Shown here piece by piece: positions 1 to 8,977 of a DNA stretch of 64,000 nt. The notes under the pieces were generated by a model that was not told the origin of the DNA, did no database searches, and saw only the letters and a list, made by a program, of their open reading frames with translations. The translations under genes and the position numbers were made by a program. Each line of letters opens with the position of its first letter. Positions within the stretch are counted from its first letter, which is position 1. This stretch comes from Paenibacillus sp. XY044 (lineage in GTDB: Bacteria; Bacillota; Bacilli; Paenibacillales; Paenibacillaceae), in contig NZ_NQMO01000001.1 in NCBI RefSeq assembly GCF_002257645.1, positions 62,001 through 126,000 on the forward strand, in the 5' to 3' direction.

Positions 1-2
1 CC

Positions 3-302
3 GACCAGGTATCGGGATGGATCCGGGACTTTGGCGTCCTGCTGCAGGTTACTACACAGTCGCTTGCCGGTTTTTTTGGGGAATCGGTGCAGAGCACGGC
101 TGCGTACTTGTGCAAGCAGCGGCTGGTCCATCTGATTGGAACGGATGCGCACAATACGGTCCGAAGGAAATTTTATGCGCAGGAAGGAATCGGGATCATC
201 GACAAGCTGTGTGGAGCAGGGTTCCGGAAGAGCTTGGAGGACCATGCGGTGCAGCTCGTCAGCGGAAAGGAGATCGTAACGTTTCATCAACCTACCGTCT
301 AG
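3..302 (+). CDS. ywqE: Tyrosine-protein phosphatase CpsB/YwqE family, C-terminal part
   Basis: The frame is open from the window edge to TAG at 300-302, so the gene begins upstream and only about 99 residues are seen. The translation reads ...LLQVTTQSLAGFFGE... then LVHLIGTDAHN, the typical end of the PHP-fold metal-dependent phosphotyrosine phosphatases CpsB/YwqE; the Asp and His of the TDAH motif belong to the metal site in that family. Such enzymes dephosphorylate the BY-kinase that controls capsule polymerisation, and a chain-length modulator and BY-kinase follow directly. The internal ATG at 87 is not the start because homology continues upstream of it. Confidence 0.78.
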   Translation, partial: DQVSGWIRDFGVLLQVTTQSLAGFFGESVQSTAAYLCKQRLVHLIGTDAHNTVRRKFYAQEGIGIIDKLCGAGFRKSLEDHAVQLVSGKEIVTFHQPTV

Positions 303-343
303 AGTGGACGGCAACCATTAGATGAAATTTGGGGGAATAATTT

Positions 344-1093
344 ATGGAATTTAAGCTGCTGCTGCAAATGTTAAGGAAGCGCCTTTGGCTGATCGTACTC
401 GTGGTGGTTGTGTGTTCGGCGGGCACCGGTGCCTACAGCATCTATGTCATGAAGCCGGTATATGAGGCAAGCAGCACGATGATCGTCAATAAGTCGAATC
501 TGGACAACGGAGGAAAGCCGACGCTCGATATTAATGAAATCAATTCTAATATTATGCTGATCAATTCCTATAAGGTCATCATCAGCTCCGCTTCGATTAT
601 GGAAAAGGTCGTGAGCCAGTATCCTGGTCTGCATGAGACCGCACAGGACTTGATGAACCGGATCGAGGTTGTCACGACCCAAAATTCGCAAATCATCGAG
701 CTCAAAATTCGTGACGCTTCCTACAAGCATGCCAAAGAGATTGTGGACGCCGTGTCGCTCGTGTTCAAGCATGAAATTCCCCAAATCATGAAAGTGGACA
801 ATATTTCGATTTTGGACAATGCCTTGTCGACGAATGTACCCGATCCGGTCAGTCCGAATGTCCTCCTCAATATCGTCATCGCTTTTGCCGCATCGTTCAT
901 GATCATCGTCGGCGTAGTCCTGTTAATGGAGTATTTGGATGACACGATCAAGTCCGAAGAGGACGTGGAGCGGTATCTTGAGCTGACGACGCTGGGAGCG
1001 ATCCGGAAAATGAAGAAGCGGGACCTGCGAACGCGGGCGGCCGCCCAGTCCAAACAACAGGCAGGTGAAAAGTATGCGTCAGTCAGCCAATAG
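344..1093 (+). CDS. ywqC: Wzz/YwqC-like polysaccharide chain-length modulator (BY-kinase activator)
   Basis: 249 residues with two membrane segments (about 14-34 and 173-196), an extracellular region between them, and a proline-rich PDPVSPN stretch just before the second segment. This is the standard layout of the Wzz-fold transmembrane activators that in Gram-positives are separate from the kinase domain (CapA/YwqC/EpsA). It should sit in the membrane, activate the kinase encoded next and influence polymer length. The cytoplasmic tail after residue 197 is the expected kinase-contact region. GGGGG precedes the ATG. The 3' end overlaps the kinase gene by about 20 nt, so the two are likely translationally coupled. 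Confidence 0.88.
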   Translation: MEFKLLLQMLRKRLWLIVLVVVVCSAGTGAYSIYVMKPVYEASSTMIVNKSNLDNGGKPTLDINEINSNIMLINSYKVIISSASIMEKVVSQYPGLHETAQDLMNRIEVVTTQNSQIIELKIRDASYKHAKEIVDAVSLVFKHEIPQIMKVDNISILDNALSTNVPDPVSPNVLLNIVIAFAASFMIIVGVVLLMEYLDDTIKSEEDVERYLELTTLGAIRKMKKRDLRTRAAAQSKQQAGEKYASVSQ

Positions 1094-1760
1094 AAACAAG
1101 CTGATCATGAACGTCAACCGCGGATCGTCGATCTCGGAAGGGTACCGCAACATCCGGACCAATATCCAATTTTCCGGCTGGAATCAAAAGCTGCAGGTGC
1201 TGGCCGTGACCTCGACTCAGGCGGGGGAAGGGAAATCGACGACGATCAGCAATCTGGCGGTGGCTTATGCCCAGGAAGGAAAAAACGTGCTGCTGATCGA
1301 CGCGGATCTCAGGCATCCTTCGCTTCAGAGCATTTTTAACGTGCCGAACCGGCTCGGGCTCTCGAACCTTCTCGCGGAACAATGCGCTTTCGGCGATGTC
1401 GTGCAAACGACCGTAGTGGATAACCTTACACTGGTGACCGCCGGTCCGGTTCCCCCAAATCCGACCGAGCTGTTATCATCCGACCGGCTGCAGGAAGTGA
1501 TCGACGGCTGGAAGTCCGTCTACGACGTGATCCTGATCGATACTTCACCGGTGATGGCCGTCGCCGACGGCTTGATCGTCTCATCCGTGTGCGACGGTGT
1601 GATCCTTGTCGTCCTGTCGGGGAAAGTCAAGCGCGAGTATATTCAGAAAACGAAAGAGAAGCTGGAGCTTGCGAAGGCAACGATTCTCGGCGTCGTTCTG
1701 AATCAGAAAAAGTACAGTAAATCAGAGGCGAACCAGTACCGTTATTACGGTCATCAATAG
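1074..1760 (+). CDS. ywqD: CpsD/CapB-type bacterial tyrosine kinase (BY-kinase)
   Basis: 228 residues. Visible motifs are Walker A (TQAGEGKST, about 48-56), Walker A' (LLIDADLR, about 73-80), Walker B (ILIDTSPV, about 153-160) and a C-terminal tyrosine cluster (YSKSEANQYRYYG) that would be autophosphorylated. It lacks its own membrane domain and relies on the preceding Wzz-like protein. AGGTGA ends 5 nt before the ATG at 1074, making this a better start than the in-frame GTG at 1065. With the upstream phosphatase it forms the phosphorylation cycle that regulates exopolysaccharide assembly and often also UDP-sugar dehydrogenases, one of which is encoded at 3040. Confidence 0.93.
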   Translation: MRQSANRNKLIMNVNRGSSISEGYRNIRTNIQFSGWNQKLQVLAVTSTQAGEGKSTTISNLAVAYAQEGKNVLLIDADLRHPSLQSIFNVPNRLGLSNLLAEQCAFGDVVQTTVVDNLTLVTAGPVPPNPTELLSSDRLQEVIDGWKSVYDVILIDTSPVMAVADGLIVSSVCDGVILVVLSGKVKREYIQKTKEKLELAKATILGVVLNQKKYSKSEANQYRYYGHQ

Positions 1761-1779
1761 AGTTTTTTGGACATTTCGG

Positions 1780-2000
1780 ACATCAAGAAACACCTGAACG
1801 CAAGGCACATCTTCAGGTCATGTCTACTGCACCTTTATCACGGGTAGGCACTCGGTCATGCTGTGGGTATGCGGATACCTTAGACGTTCATCGTCGAGAG
1901 CGTGATGTGAGGTCGGGTTCAATGCCCGGAAACACTCATGCTTCGGATGGAAGCATGAGCTATGCTGCTCGTGGTCAGTATAGCTCATCCTTTCATCCAG
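1780..2000 (+). promoter_or_regulatory. Structured leader; candidate EAR (eps-associated RNA) antitermination element
   Basis: The 301-nt gap between the BY-kinase gene and galU has no convincing ORF but dense secondary structure: ACCTGAA/TTCAGGT (1792-1798 with 1812-1818), GGTAT/ATACC (about 1867-1880), CGGG/CCCG (about 1915-1929), a perfect 10-bp stem CTCATGCTTC/GAAGCATGAG (1935-1944 with 1950-1959, 5-nt loop) and an 11-bp stem with one G-U pair (1957-1967 with 1976-1986). EAR RNAs of Bacillales sit between the second and third genes of eps operons and promote readthrough of distal terminators; this element has the equivalent position. The identification is from location and foldability only. 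Confidence 0.5.
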
Positions 2001-2061
2001 ATGAACAGAAAAAACATACAATCCAAGGATACAACAATATATAAGCTGGGGGTTTATTCAA

Positions 2062-2958
2062 GTGAAAAAAGTGAAAAAGGCCATTATACCGGCCGCCGGA
2101 CTCGGTACCCGTTTCCTGCCGGCGACCAAAGCCATGCCCAAAGAAATGCTGCCCATCGTCGACAAGCCGACCATTCAATACATTGTGGAGGAAGCGATTG
2201 AGGCGGGAATTGAGGACATTATCATTGTCACCGGTAAGGGAAAACGGTCGATTGAGGATCATTTCGATTACTCCTTCGAGCTTGAGCTTAGCCTGCTGGA
2301 AAAAGGGAAGCTGGACGTACTTGAAATGGTCCGGCGTTCGTCGGCCGTAGAGATCCATTATATCCGGCAAAAGGAAGCCAAAGGTCTCGGCCATGCCATA
2401 TGGTGCGCGCGGAATTTTATCGGCGACGAGCCCTTCGCAGTGCTTCTCGGAGATGACATCGTCCGCGCGCAAGCACCTTGCATCGGGCAGCTGGTCCGGC
2501 AGTACGAAAAGCACGGCTGCTCCGTCGTCGGGGTCGGGCAGGTGCCGTACGAGCACACATCACGGTACGGCATCATCGATCCAAGTGCCATCCACGACAC
2601 GGACAAGCGGACCTTTGAGCTGCGCAAAGTGGTGGAAAAGCCCGCTGCGGGAGAGGCGCCGTCGAATTTGGCCATTATGGGCCGTTACGTGCTTACCCCG
2701 GAAATATTCAGCCTTCTGGAACATCAGGAGGCCGGTTATGGCGGAGAGATCCAGCTTACGGATGCCATCCAGCAGCTGATCGTTAAACATCGCTGCCTGG
2801 CTTATGAATTCGAAGGTGAACGTTTCGACGTCGGCGAGAAGCTCGGGTACATCCTGACGACCATTCAGTTTGCGCTTCGCCAGGGAGAACTCCGGATGCC
2901 CCTCTTAAGGGAACTGGACCGAATTCTGCAGACGGAGAATGTGGAGCCGAAGCTTTGA
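2062..2958 (+). CDS. galU: UTP-glucose-1-phosphate uridylyltransferase (UDP-glucose pyrophosphorylase)
   Basis: 298 residues, the usual GalU length. The N-terminal nucleotide-binding signature [19 protein letters not shown] (about 11-29) and [13 protein letters not shown] follow the family pattern, and [12 protein letters not shown] and FAVLLGDD are the uridyl/metal-binding segments. It makes UDP-glucose from UTP and glucose-1-phosphate in the cytoplasm, the precursor for glucose, galactose and, after oxidation, glucuronate units of the polymer. The start is GTG with CTGGGGG about 11 nt upstream. The structured leader at 1780-2000 immediately precedes it, so this gene is the first after the putative regulatory RNA. 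Confidence 0.95.
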   Translation: MKKVKKAIIPAAGLGTRFLPATKAMPKEMLPIVDKPTIQYIVEEAIEAGIEDIIIVTGKGKRSIEDHFDYSFELELSLLEKGKLDVLEMVRRSSAVEIHYIRQKEAKGLGHAIWCARNFIGDEPFAVLLGDDIVRAQAPCIGQLVRQYEKHGCSVVGVGQVPYEHTSRYGIIDPSAIHDTDKRTFELRKVVEKPAAGEAPSNLAIMGRYVLTPEIFSLLEHQEAGYGGEIQLTDAIQQLIVKHRCLAYEFEGERFDVGEKLGYILTTIQFALRQGELRMPLLRELDRILQTENVEPKL

Positions 2959-3039
2959 CCGGGATGTGAGCGCCTGGTTGCAGTATGAAACGGTAAAAGG
3001 AATTTCATAATCCTATGAAATGAAGGCAGGGGCGGACTT

Positions 3040-4311
3040 ATGGTCAGAAAAATTTGCGTCGTGGGGCTGGGTTATATCGGACTGCCGACAGCCAGCCTGC
3101 TTGCGATTAAAGGCTTTGAAGTGCATGGCGTGGACACGAACCGGCATGCGGTAGAGTTGATTAACCAAGGCGAAGTCCACATCGTGGAACCGGATTTGGA
3201 CATTATGGTGAAGGCGGCCGTTCAAAGCGGCCAACTGCACGTTTCGGAAGAACCGGAGGAGGCCGATGTATTTATCCTGGCCGTTCCCACTCCCTTTGAG
3301 GAGGACCAGAAGCCGGATCTATCCTACGTCAGACAGGCGGCTGCTTCCGTGGCTCCTTTCCTTCGGCCGGGCAATATCGTCATCCTGGAATCCACGAGTC
3401 CGGTGGGGACGACCGAGATGGTTGCACGCTCGATTCTGGACGTCCGGACCGACTTGACGGTATCTGGAGCCCCGCAGCATGCTGCCCGGCGGATCTATGT
3501 CGCCCATTGTCCTGAGAGGGTGATGCCGGGGCAAATCCTCCGAGAGCTTGTGGAAAACGACCGGATTATCGGGGGGATCGATAATGAGTCGACTCAGCGG
3601 ACCGTGGCCTTTTACAAGCAGTTCGTCAGCGGAAAAATACTCGAAACCAACGCCAAAACGGCGGAGATGGCCAAGTTGACCGAAAATTCCTTCCGTGATG
3701 TCAACATCGCTTTCGCCAACGAGCTGTCGCTCATCTGCGACCATTTGGACATCAACGTGTGGGAATTGATCCGGCTGGCGAACCACCATCCGCGGGTGAA
3801 CATTCTTCAGCCGGGGCCGGGGGTGGGAGGGCACTGTATCGCGGTCGATCCATGGTTTCTCGTCAACGCTGCACCGGAACAGGCCAAGCTGATTCATACC
3901 GCCAGAATCGTTAACGACTATAAGCCCGGTTACGTCGTGAATAAGGTTACGGAGCGGGCTAAACGTTTGAAATCGCCCGTCATTGCTTGCCTGGGACTTT
4001 CTTTTAAGGCGAACATCGACGACCTGAGGGAAAGCCCGGCGCTTGCGATCGTGGAGCATTTGGCCAAAGCGCGGATCGGGGATATTTATGCGGTGGAGCC
4101 GCATATCCAGCATCTGCCGGCTTCGCTCACGGCAACCGGGGTTCAGCTGTTGGAAGCGGCAGAGGCGGTCCGTAAAGCGGATATCGTACTGCTGCTCGTG
4201 AACCACGACGCTTTCTCCCATATTGACCGCAATCTGCTTCAGGAAAAAATCGTGATCGACACAAGAGGCTTCTTCAGCGAGCTGCCCCGGGAACGGGTCG
4301 GGGTGCAGTGA
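3040..4311 (+). CDS. wecC: UDP-N-acetyl-D-mannosamine dehydrogenase-like (UDP-sugar dehydrogenase)
   Basis: 423 residues. A Rossmann NAD motif (GLGYIGLPTA, 9-18), the conserved CPERVMPG loop and the catalytic-cysteine motif GPGVGGHCIAVDPW (Cys266) place it in the UDP-Glc/GDP-Man dehydrogenase family. LENDRIIGG-type wording after CPER and the sequence around NHHPRVNILQPG are closest to the WecC (UDP-ManNAc to UDP-ManNAcA) branch rather than UDP-glucose 6-dehydrogenase, but substrate is not certain. No WecB epimerase is in the window. An 8-bp hairpin (ATTTCATA/TATGAAAT, 3002-3021) precedes the ribosome-binding site AGGCAGGGGCGG. Such dehydrogenases are known targets of BY-kinases. Confidence 0.85.
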   Translation: MVRKICVVGLGYIGLPTASLLAIKGFEVHGVDTNRHAVELINQGEVHIVEPDLDIMVKAAVQSGQLHVSEEPEEADVFILAVPTPFEEDQKPDLSYVRQAAASVAPFLRPGNIVILESTSPVGTTEMVARSILDVRTDLTVSGAPQHAARRIYVAHCPERVMPGQILRELVENDRIIGGIDNESTQRTVAFYKQFVSGKILETNAKTAEMAKLTENSFRDVNIAFANELSLICDHLDINVWELIRLANHHPRVNILQPGPGVGGHCIAVDPWFLVNAAPEQAKLIHTARIVNDYKPGYVVNKVTERAKRLKSPVIACLGLSFKANIDDLRESPALAIVEHLAKARIGDIYAVEPHIQHLPASLTATGVQLLEAAEAVRKADIVLLLVNHDAFSHIDRNLLQEKIVIDTRGFFSELPRERVGVQ

Positions 4312-6314
4312 TGTCCACGCTGATGATGAAAGTGAAAAAGCTTCGCACGATGCCGCTGCATGCGGCGGCCGCCAAGGTCGCGGGAAAAGCCCTTGAGGAA
4401 ACGCGTACCGCCTATCACAGCATTCGGCACAGACTGGCTCCGGCCGTGCTGGAACCGAGCCTGTTCAGCGGATTCCGGAGCCGCGCCCGGTTCCTGTTCG
4501 ATCCGCAGGACAAGGAGCGGTATACCGGACTGCTGCGCGATGATGGCGCCGAAACGGAAATCATCCGGCAGGCGGACCGCATTTGCGCCCATGAGTTCGA
4601 TCTGCTGGGATCGGGTCCGGTGTCCCTCGGGCAGCGGCTTCCCTGGCATGAAGATTTCAAGTCGGGATACCGGTGGGAGCCCCGATATTATAAACGAATC
4701 CGAACGGTCGATTTATCGAACCGGGCTGACGTGAAGGTTCCCTGGGAGCTTTCGCGTTTTCAGCATGTCTTTACGTTGGGGAAAGCTTACTGGCTGACGG
4801 GCAGGGAAGCCTACGCGCTTGAATTTCAAGCCGAGCTGGACGACTGGATGCGGGAGAATCCCCCCGAAATGTCGATAAACTGGACCTGCGCGATGGATGT
4901 GGCGATCCGTGCCGTCAATTGGATTGCGGGCATCTATTTTTTCCGGGAAAGCCCTTCGCTCCGAGAAGCGTTCTGGGACCGGGTTCATGCCTCGCTGTAC
5001 AGGCACGGCGGGTTTATTATGAACAATTTGGAGAACATGGGCGAGCATACGGGAAATCACTATTTATCCGATCTCGCCGGGTTGATCGGACTGGGCCTTT
5101 ATTTTGGGGATATGGAGGTGCGCGGCAAAGGAATAAGCGGCTCTGCCCCCAAGGAGTGGCTTGCTTACGGCATCCGGGAAACCGAGCGGGAAATGTTCGT
5201 GCAGGTGAACGGGGACGGATCGAACTATGAGGCTTCCACCTCCTATCACCGGCTCGTCACCGAGCTGTTTGTCCTGCCCGTGGTCTGGTGCCGCAACAAC
5301 GGGATCGGATTCACGCCGGAATATATGAAGCGGCTCGAGAAGATGCACGAGTTCATGCTGGACCTCATGAAGCCCGACGGGCGAACGCCGGTCATCGGCG
5401 ATGCGGACGACGGACGCGTGATGATCGCGTCCAATTACGGCCGGTGGGCGCCGGTGGATTGCCGCCATATGCTGGCCGTTGCCGGCGAGCTGTTCGACCG
5501 CGACGAGTTTCGCGCCGCCGGCCGTCTGCACCGCGAGGAAGCGATGTGGATTGCAGGGCTGCCCTCGCACCGGCCCTATGCCGAGCCTGAACGAGCGCCC
5601 TCGGGCCGGCCTTGCGCGGCGTATCCGGATGGCGGCTATTATGTGCTGCGCAGCAGCATGGCGTACTGCCTGGTGCGCTGCGGGGAACTGTCTTTTCACG
5701 GCCATGGGGCCCACAGCCACAACGACCAGCTGAGTTTTGAGCTTCAGGTGTCCGGCCAAGATGTCTTTGTCGACCCAGGTGCCTATGTATACTCTGCCGA
5801 TTACCGGCTGCGCAACCTGTTCCGAAGTACGGGAATGCATAACACCGTTCAAGTCGGCGGGTATGAACAAAACGATTTCGATGAACATGAGCTGTTTCTG
5901 ATGCGGGAGCAGACGTTTGCGTGCTGCGATGCCTTCAGGGAAGGCTTCTTCGCCGGCAGCCACTCGGGATATGCCGGCAAGTGCAGCGTCATCCATCGAC
6001 GCGAGTTTGATTTTCGGGAGGGTGAGCTTACGCTAACGGACCGGCTGGATCCGGCTTTACCGGGGCCGGAGGAGATCCGGGAATTTACGGCATCATTCAT
6101 GCTGGCGCCAGGAGCGGCTGCAGCCGAATCGGACGATAAAGTCCTCATTCGAATAGCCGGAGTTACGATACATATGAGTTTTGAGGGCGCGTCCGCCATT
6201 CAAATGGAAGATTCGTGGGTTTCGGACCGCTACGGCGTGCGGCGTGCAAGCCGGCTGATCCGGGTCCGCAGCAGTCAACCGGGAGGGCTTCGTACCCGCA
6301 TCCGTTGGAAATGA
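4311..6314 (+). CDS. Heparinase II/III-like polysaccharide lyase
   Basis: 667 residues. The first half is an alpha-helical toroid typical of heparinase II/III and alginate lyases (W...Y.WEPRYYKRIRTVDLS..., then NNLENMGEHTGNHYLSDLAGL at about 235-255). The second half begins around residue 460 with HGHGAHSHNDQLSFEL and VFVDPGAYVYS, the start of the heparinase II/III beta-sandwich with its conserved His and Asn. No signal peptide is visible. These enzymes cleave uronate-containing chains by beta-elimination, so this one may edit or degrade the polymer made by this locus, consistent with the uronate-forming dehydrogenase just upstream. The ATG overlaps the upstream stop (TGATG); an in-frame GTG at 4308 is an alternative. 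Confidence 0.85.
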   Translation: MSTLMMKVKKLRTMPLHAAAAKVAGKALEETRTAYHSIRHRLAPAVLEPSLFSGFRSRARFLFDPQDKERYTGLLRDDGAETEIIRQADRICAHEFDLLGSGPVSLGQRLPWHEDFKSGYRWEPRYYKRIRTVDLSNRADVKVPWELSRFQHVFTLGKAYWLTGREAYALEFQAELDDWMRENPPEMSINWTCAMDVAIRAVNWIAGIYFFRESPSLREAFWDRVHASLYRHGGFIMNNLENMGEHTGNHYLSDLAGLIGLGLYFGDMEVRGKGISGSAPKEWLAYGIRETEREMFVQVNGDGSNYEASTSYHRLVTELFVLPVVWCRNNGIGFTPEYMKRLEKMHEFMLDLMKPDGRTPVIGDADDGRVMIASNYGRWAPVDCRHMLAVAGELFDRDEFRAAGRLHREEAMWIAGLPSHRPYAEPERAPSGRPCAAYPDGGYYVLRSSMAYCLVRCGELSFHGHGAHSHNDQLSFELQVSGQDVFVDPGAYVYSADYRLRNLFRSTGMHNTVQVGGYEQNDFDEHELFLMREQTFACCDAFREGFFAGSHSGYAGKCSVIHRREFDFREGELTLTDRLDPALPGPEEIREFTASFMLAPGAAAAESDDKVLIRIAGVTIHMSFEGASAIQMEDSWVSDRYGVRRASRLIRVRSSQPGGLRTRIRWK

Positions 6315-6384
6315 AATCGCAGCAGATGCACATGTTGACTTAGTAAACAAACGCAGCAGCTCAAGTGAACGAGGTGATCCTTCC

Positions 6385-7503
6385 ATGAAAGTCGTATTCA
6401 TCGGTCCGCTACCGCCTCCGCGCGGAGGTGTATCCGTCCATCTCAGCCGACTGTCAGCCGTCATGGAGCGGCAGGGCATCGGTTATGAGATTTATAACGA
6501 AGCCAAGGGCGCAAGCCGCAAGCCGCACGTCCATCCCTTGAACCGGTACCGGCGGTTTCTGTTCAAGATCCCTTTCCTGAAGGGGGATGTTCTACATTTT
6601 CACACCATCGATCCGAGGCTTCGCAGCCTGCTTGGGCTGTATAAACGGCTTGGCCAAAAAATCATCCTGACGGTTCACGGGGTCAATCTTGAAGATCAGA
6701 TCCGGCATTCCGGTCCGTTCAGGCGATGGATTCTCCTCCGCAGCCTGAAGAGCATCGACCTGATCATCTGCGTCAATGAAGACACCACCCGGTTTTTGCG
6801 GGAGCAGGGATTTCGTCATGACCGGGTCGTCACCATTCCGGCATACATTCATCCGCTGGATCAAGCGGAAGAGGCTAGCGCCATTCCTGCCGGGGTGTAC
6901 AAGTTTTTGGAAGAAGCGGATTTTGCGATTTGTGCGAACGGCTATGTCCGCTTTTACCGCGGGGAGGATCTGTACGGCTTCGATTTGTTGATCCAACTGA
7001 TGAGGGAGCTGCGCGGCCGCGGCATCCGGATCCGGCTGTTGATTGCGGTCATGGGGGTCTCCGTTCAAACCGGGGAGGAACGAAGCCACTATTTGAGGCT
7101 TAAACGGGAGCTTGATGAGTGCGGACTGAACAGCGACGTCATGTTCTATGAAGTGGACGATACGGAATTTTATCCGATCCTGAAGAAAAGCCACTTATTT
7201 ATCCGGCCGACCAACACGGACGGTTACGGCATGTCCATTGCAGAGTCGCTGCACGGACGCATTCCTTGTGCGGCGAGTGACGTATGCAGACGGCCGGAGG
7301 GGACGGTCATGTTCCGTTCCCGAGACCTGGCGGATCTTACCGCCAAAGTGAGCGATATCATCGACCACTATTCGCGGTACAAGGACCAGCTGCGGAACCT
7401 GCAGGTCGAGGATTATGCATCGGAGCTCATCCAGGTCTACTCCAGAATCGCGGGGCATGGGGCGCCGAATGGCAAGCCGGCTGTGGAGGTCTATGGAAAA
7501 TAA
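6385..7503 (+). CDS. Glycosyltransferase, GT4-like (GT-B fold)
   Basis: 372 residues. The N-terminus VVFIGPLPPPRGGVSVHLSRL (split over residues 3-23) is the acceptor-side glycine loop of GT-B enzymes. HFHTIDPR and ILTVHGVN follow, and the C-terminal donor domain has RPTNTDGYGMSIAESLHGRIPCA with the acidic residue of the E-X7-E region (about 275-295). It should add one sugar to the undecaprenyl-linked repeat unit on the cytoplasmic face of the membrane; sugar specificity cannot be read from sequence. ATG follows GAGGTGA. The next gene, the flippase, starts inside its last 11 nt. Confidence 0.88.
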   Translation: MKVVFIGPLPPPRGGVSVHLSRLSAVMERQGIGYEIYNEAKGASRKPHVHPLNRYRRFLFKIPFLKGDVLHFHTIDPRLRSLLGLYKRLGQKIILTVHGVNLEDQIRHSGPFRRWILLRSLKSIDLIICVNEDTTRFLREQGFRHDRVVTIPAYIHPLDQAEEASAIPAGVYKFLEEADFAICANGYVRFYRGEDLYGFDLLIQLMRELRGRGIRIRLLIAVMGVSVQTGEERSHYLRLKRELDECGLNSDVMFYEVDDTEFYPILKKSHLFIRPTNTDGYGMSIAESLHGRIPCAASDVCRRPEGTVMFRSRDLADLTAKVSDIIDHYSRYKDQLRNLQVEDYASELIQVYSRIAGHGAPNGKPAVEVYGK

Positions 7504-8977
7504 AAAAATTTTCTCCAACGGCGTCGCCTATTTCTGCTCCTCCCTGATGACCCAATTGGTAAACCTGATCCTCATCCCGCTGTACACCCGAAACTTAAGC
7601 CAGCAGCAGTACGGACAGTATGACATCATTCTCAGCATTCAGCAGCTGCTGGCACTTGGCATTACGTTGGGCGTATTTTCGGGAATGGTCCGGTTTTACC
7701 ACGAATACGACAACAAGCTGGAGCTGAGAAACACGGCGGTGAATTTCTCCCTGCTGTGGGGGCTGGCATTTATTCTCATCGCTTGGGCCGTGAATCCTTG
7801 GATCTATCCCCATGTGTTCGTTCATTTCTCGGATTCCACCCATCTGTTTATCCCTTATGTCGTGATGAGTTCCGTGCTGGCCTGCCATAATTTGATCTAC
7901 TCCAGCTACTACACGATGCAGTTTAAGGCGCTGCTCGCCAGCAGCATTCAAATCGCCACGATGGCATTTACGCTGCTGTACGCGCTGTACTTTTTTCTGG
8001 TGCTGAAGATGGGGGTTCTCGGCATTTTGCAGGCCCAGCTGTTCGGCCATTTGACGGTGTTCGCCCTGCTCTTCCTGATTCATATCCGGCAGTACCGCTT
8101 CAGGCTGAATATCCGGCAGCTGCGGATGATGCTCAGCTACGGGACGGGGCTGATCGCTGGCGATGTATCCGCATGGGTTCTGTCCCTCAGCGACCGTTTT
8201 CTGATCAAGGGTTTTATGAATCTGTCTTCGGTGGCGGTGTATTCCATCGGTTACAAAATCGGCATGCTGATCAATCCGGTGTTCATCAACCCGTTCATGT
8301 CCGTGTTCACGCCGTTCAAATACGCGATGTACAAGGAATCGGCCGGGCCGGAGCAGATCCGGAAAATGTTCAGGCTGTACAACTTCGTGGGCTGGTTGTG
8401 TGTGCTGGGGCTATCGCTGTTTGCCAATATAGCCACCCAACTGGTCGCCACCGAGGAATACCGGGATGCGAACTACATCATCCCGATCGTGGCGATTTCG
8501 TATTTTTTAGCCGGTGCGGCTGACTTCTATGCGCTGGGGCTCCATATCGCCAGGAAAATGAAGCTGTACTCGATCATTATCATTACGGCCGCCCTGATCA
8601 ACGTCGGCTGCAATGTGATGCTCATTCCGCTTCTCGGGCTGTACGGTTCGGCCATATCCACCGTGATCGCTTATATGGCTTCGAATTATTTGTTTTACCG
8701 ATTTGGCACCAAGTATTATTCCATTGGGCTCGGCCTGCTGTTTCCGTACAAGTACTTGTCCGTTACCTTGCCGATTTACGGCATTTATTTCGTCTTGATG
8801 CAGGTGATCCATTCCGTGCTGCTGGAGATTCTGTTCAATGGAATTCTCTGCTGCGCCTTCGTTTACTTATGCCTGCTGTGCAAGCTGGTGTCCAGGGCGG
8901 AGCTGGGCGGGATGATCCGGCAGGTGCTCAAACAGAAGTCGAATATGTCCATGAAAGGAGTCCAATCCGAGCTATGA
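7493..8977 (+). CDS. Wzx-like oligosaccharide flippase
   Basis: About 494 residues with 12-14 hydrophobic segments and only short charged loops. The start FSNGVAYFCSSLMTQLVNLILIPLYTRNL is the usual first helix pair of the polysaccharide-transport (MVF/MATE-like) family. It would flip the lipid-linked repeat unit across the membrane for polymerisation by the Wzy-like protein encoded at 13795. The reading frame is open much further upstream inside the preceding gene. I prefer ATG 7493, with GGAGGT just upstream, although the spacing is short and ATG 7469 is possible. The stop overlaps the next start (ATGA). Confidence 0.88.
   Translation: MENKKIFSNGVAYFCSSLMTQLVNLILIPLYTRNLSQQQYGQYDIILSIQQLLALGITLGVFSGMVRFYHEYDNKLELRNTAVNFSLLWGLAFILIAWAVNPWIYPHVFVHFSDSTHLFIPYVVMSSVLACHNLIYSSYYTMQFKALLASSIQIATMAFTLLYALYFFLVLKMGVLGILQAQLFGHLTVFALLFLIHIRQYRFRLNIRQLRMMLSYGTGLIAGDVSAWVLSLSDRFLIKGFMNLSSVAVYSIGYKIGMLINPVFINPFMSVFTPFKYAMYKESAGPEQIRKMFRLYNFVGWLCVLGLSLFANIATQLVATEEYRDANYIIPIVAISYFLAGAADFYALGLHIARKMKLYSIIIITAALINVGCNVMLIPLLGLYGSAISTVIAYMASNYLFYRFGTKYYSIGLGLLFPYKYLSVTLPIYGIYFVLMQVIHSVLLEILFNGILCCAFVYLCLLCKLVSRAELGGMIRQVLKQKSNMSMKGVQSEL

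Noticed and set aside
1824..2044. Short open frames inside the candidate EAR leader
   Set aside because: No ribosome-binding sites and no protein-like composition; the region is better explained as structured RNA.
6341..6350. TAGTAAACAA, identical to the half-site of the LacI palindrome
   Set aside because: A single 10-mer far from the sugar operon without the second half-site; likely chance.
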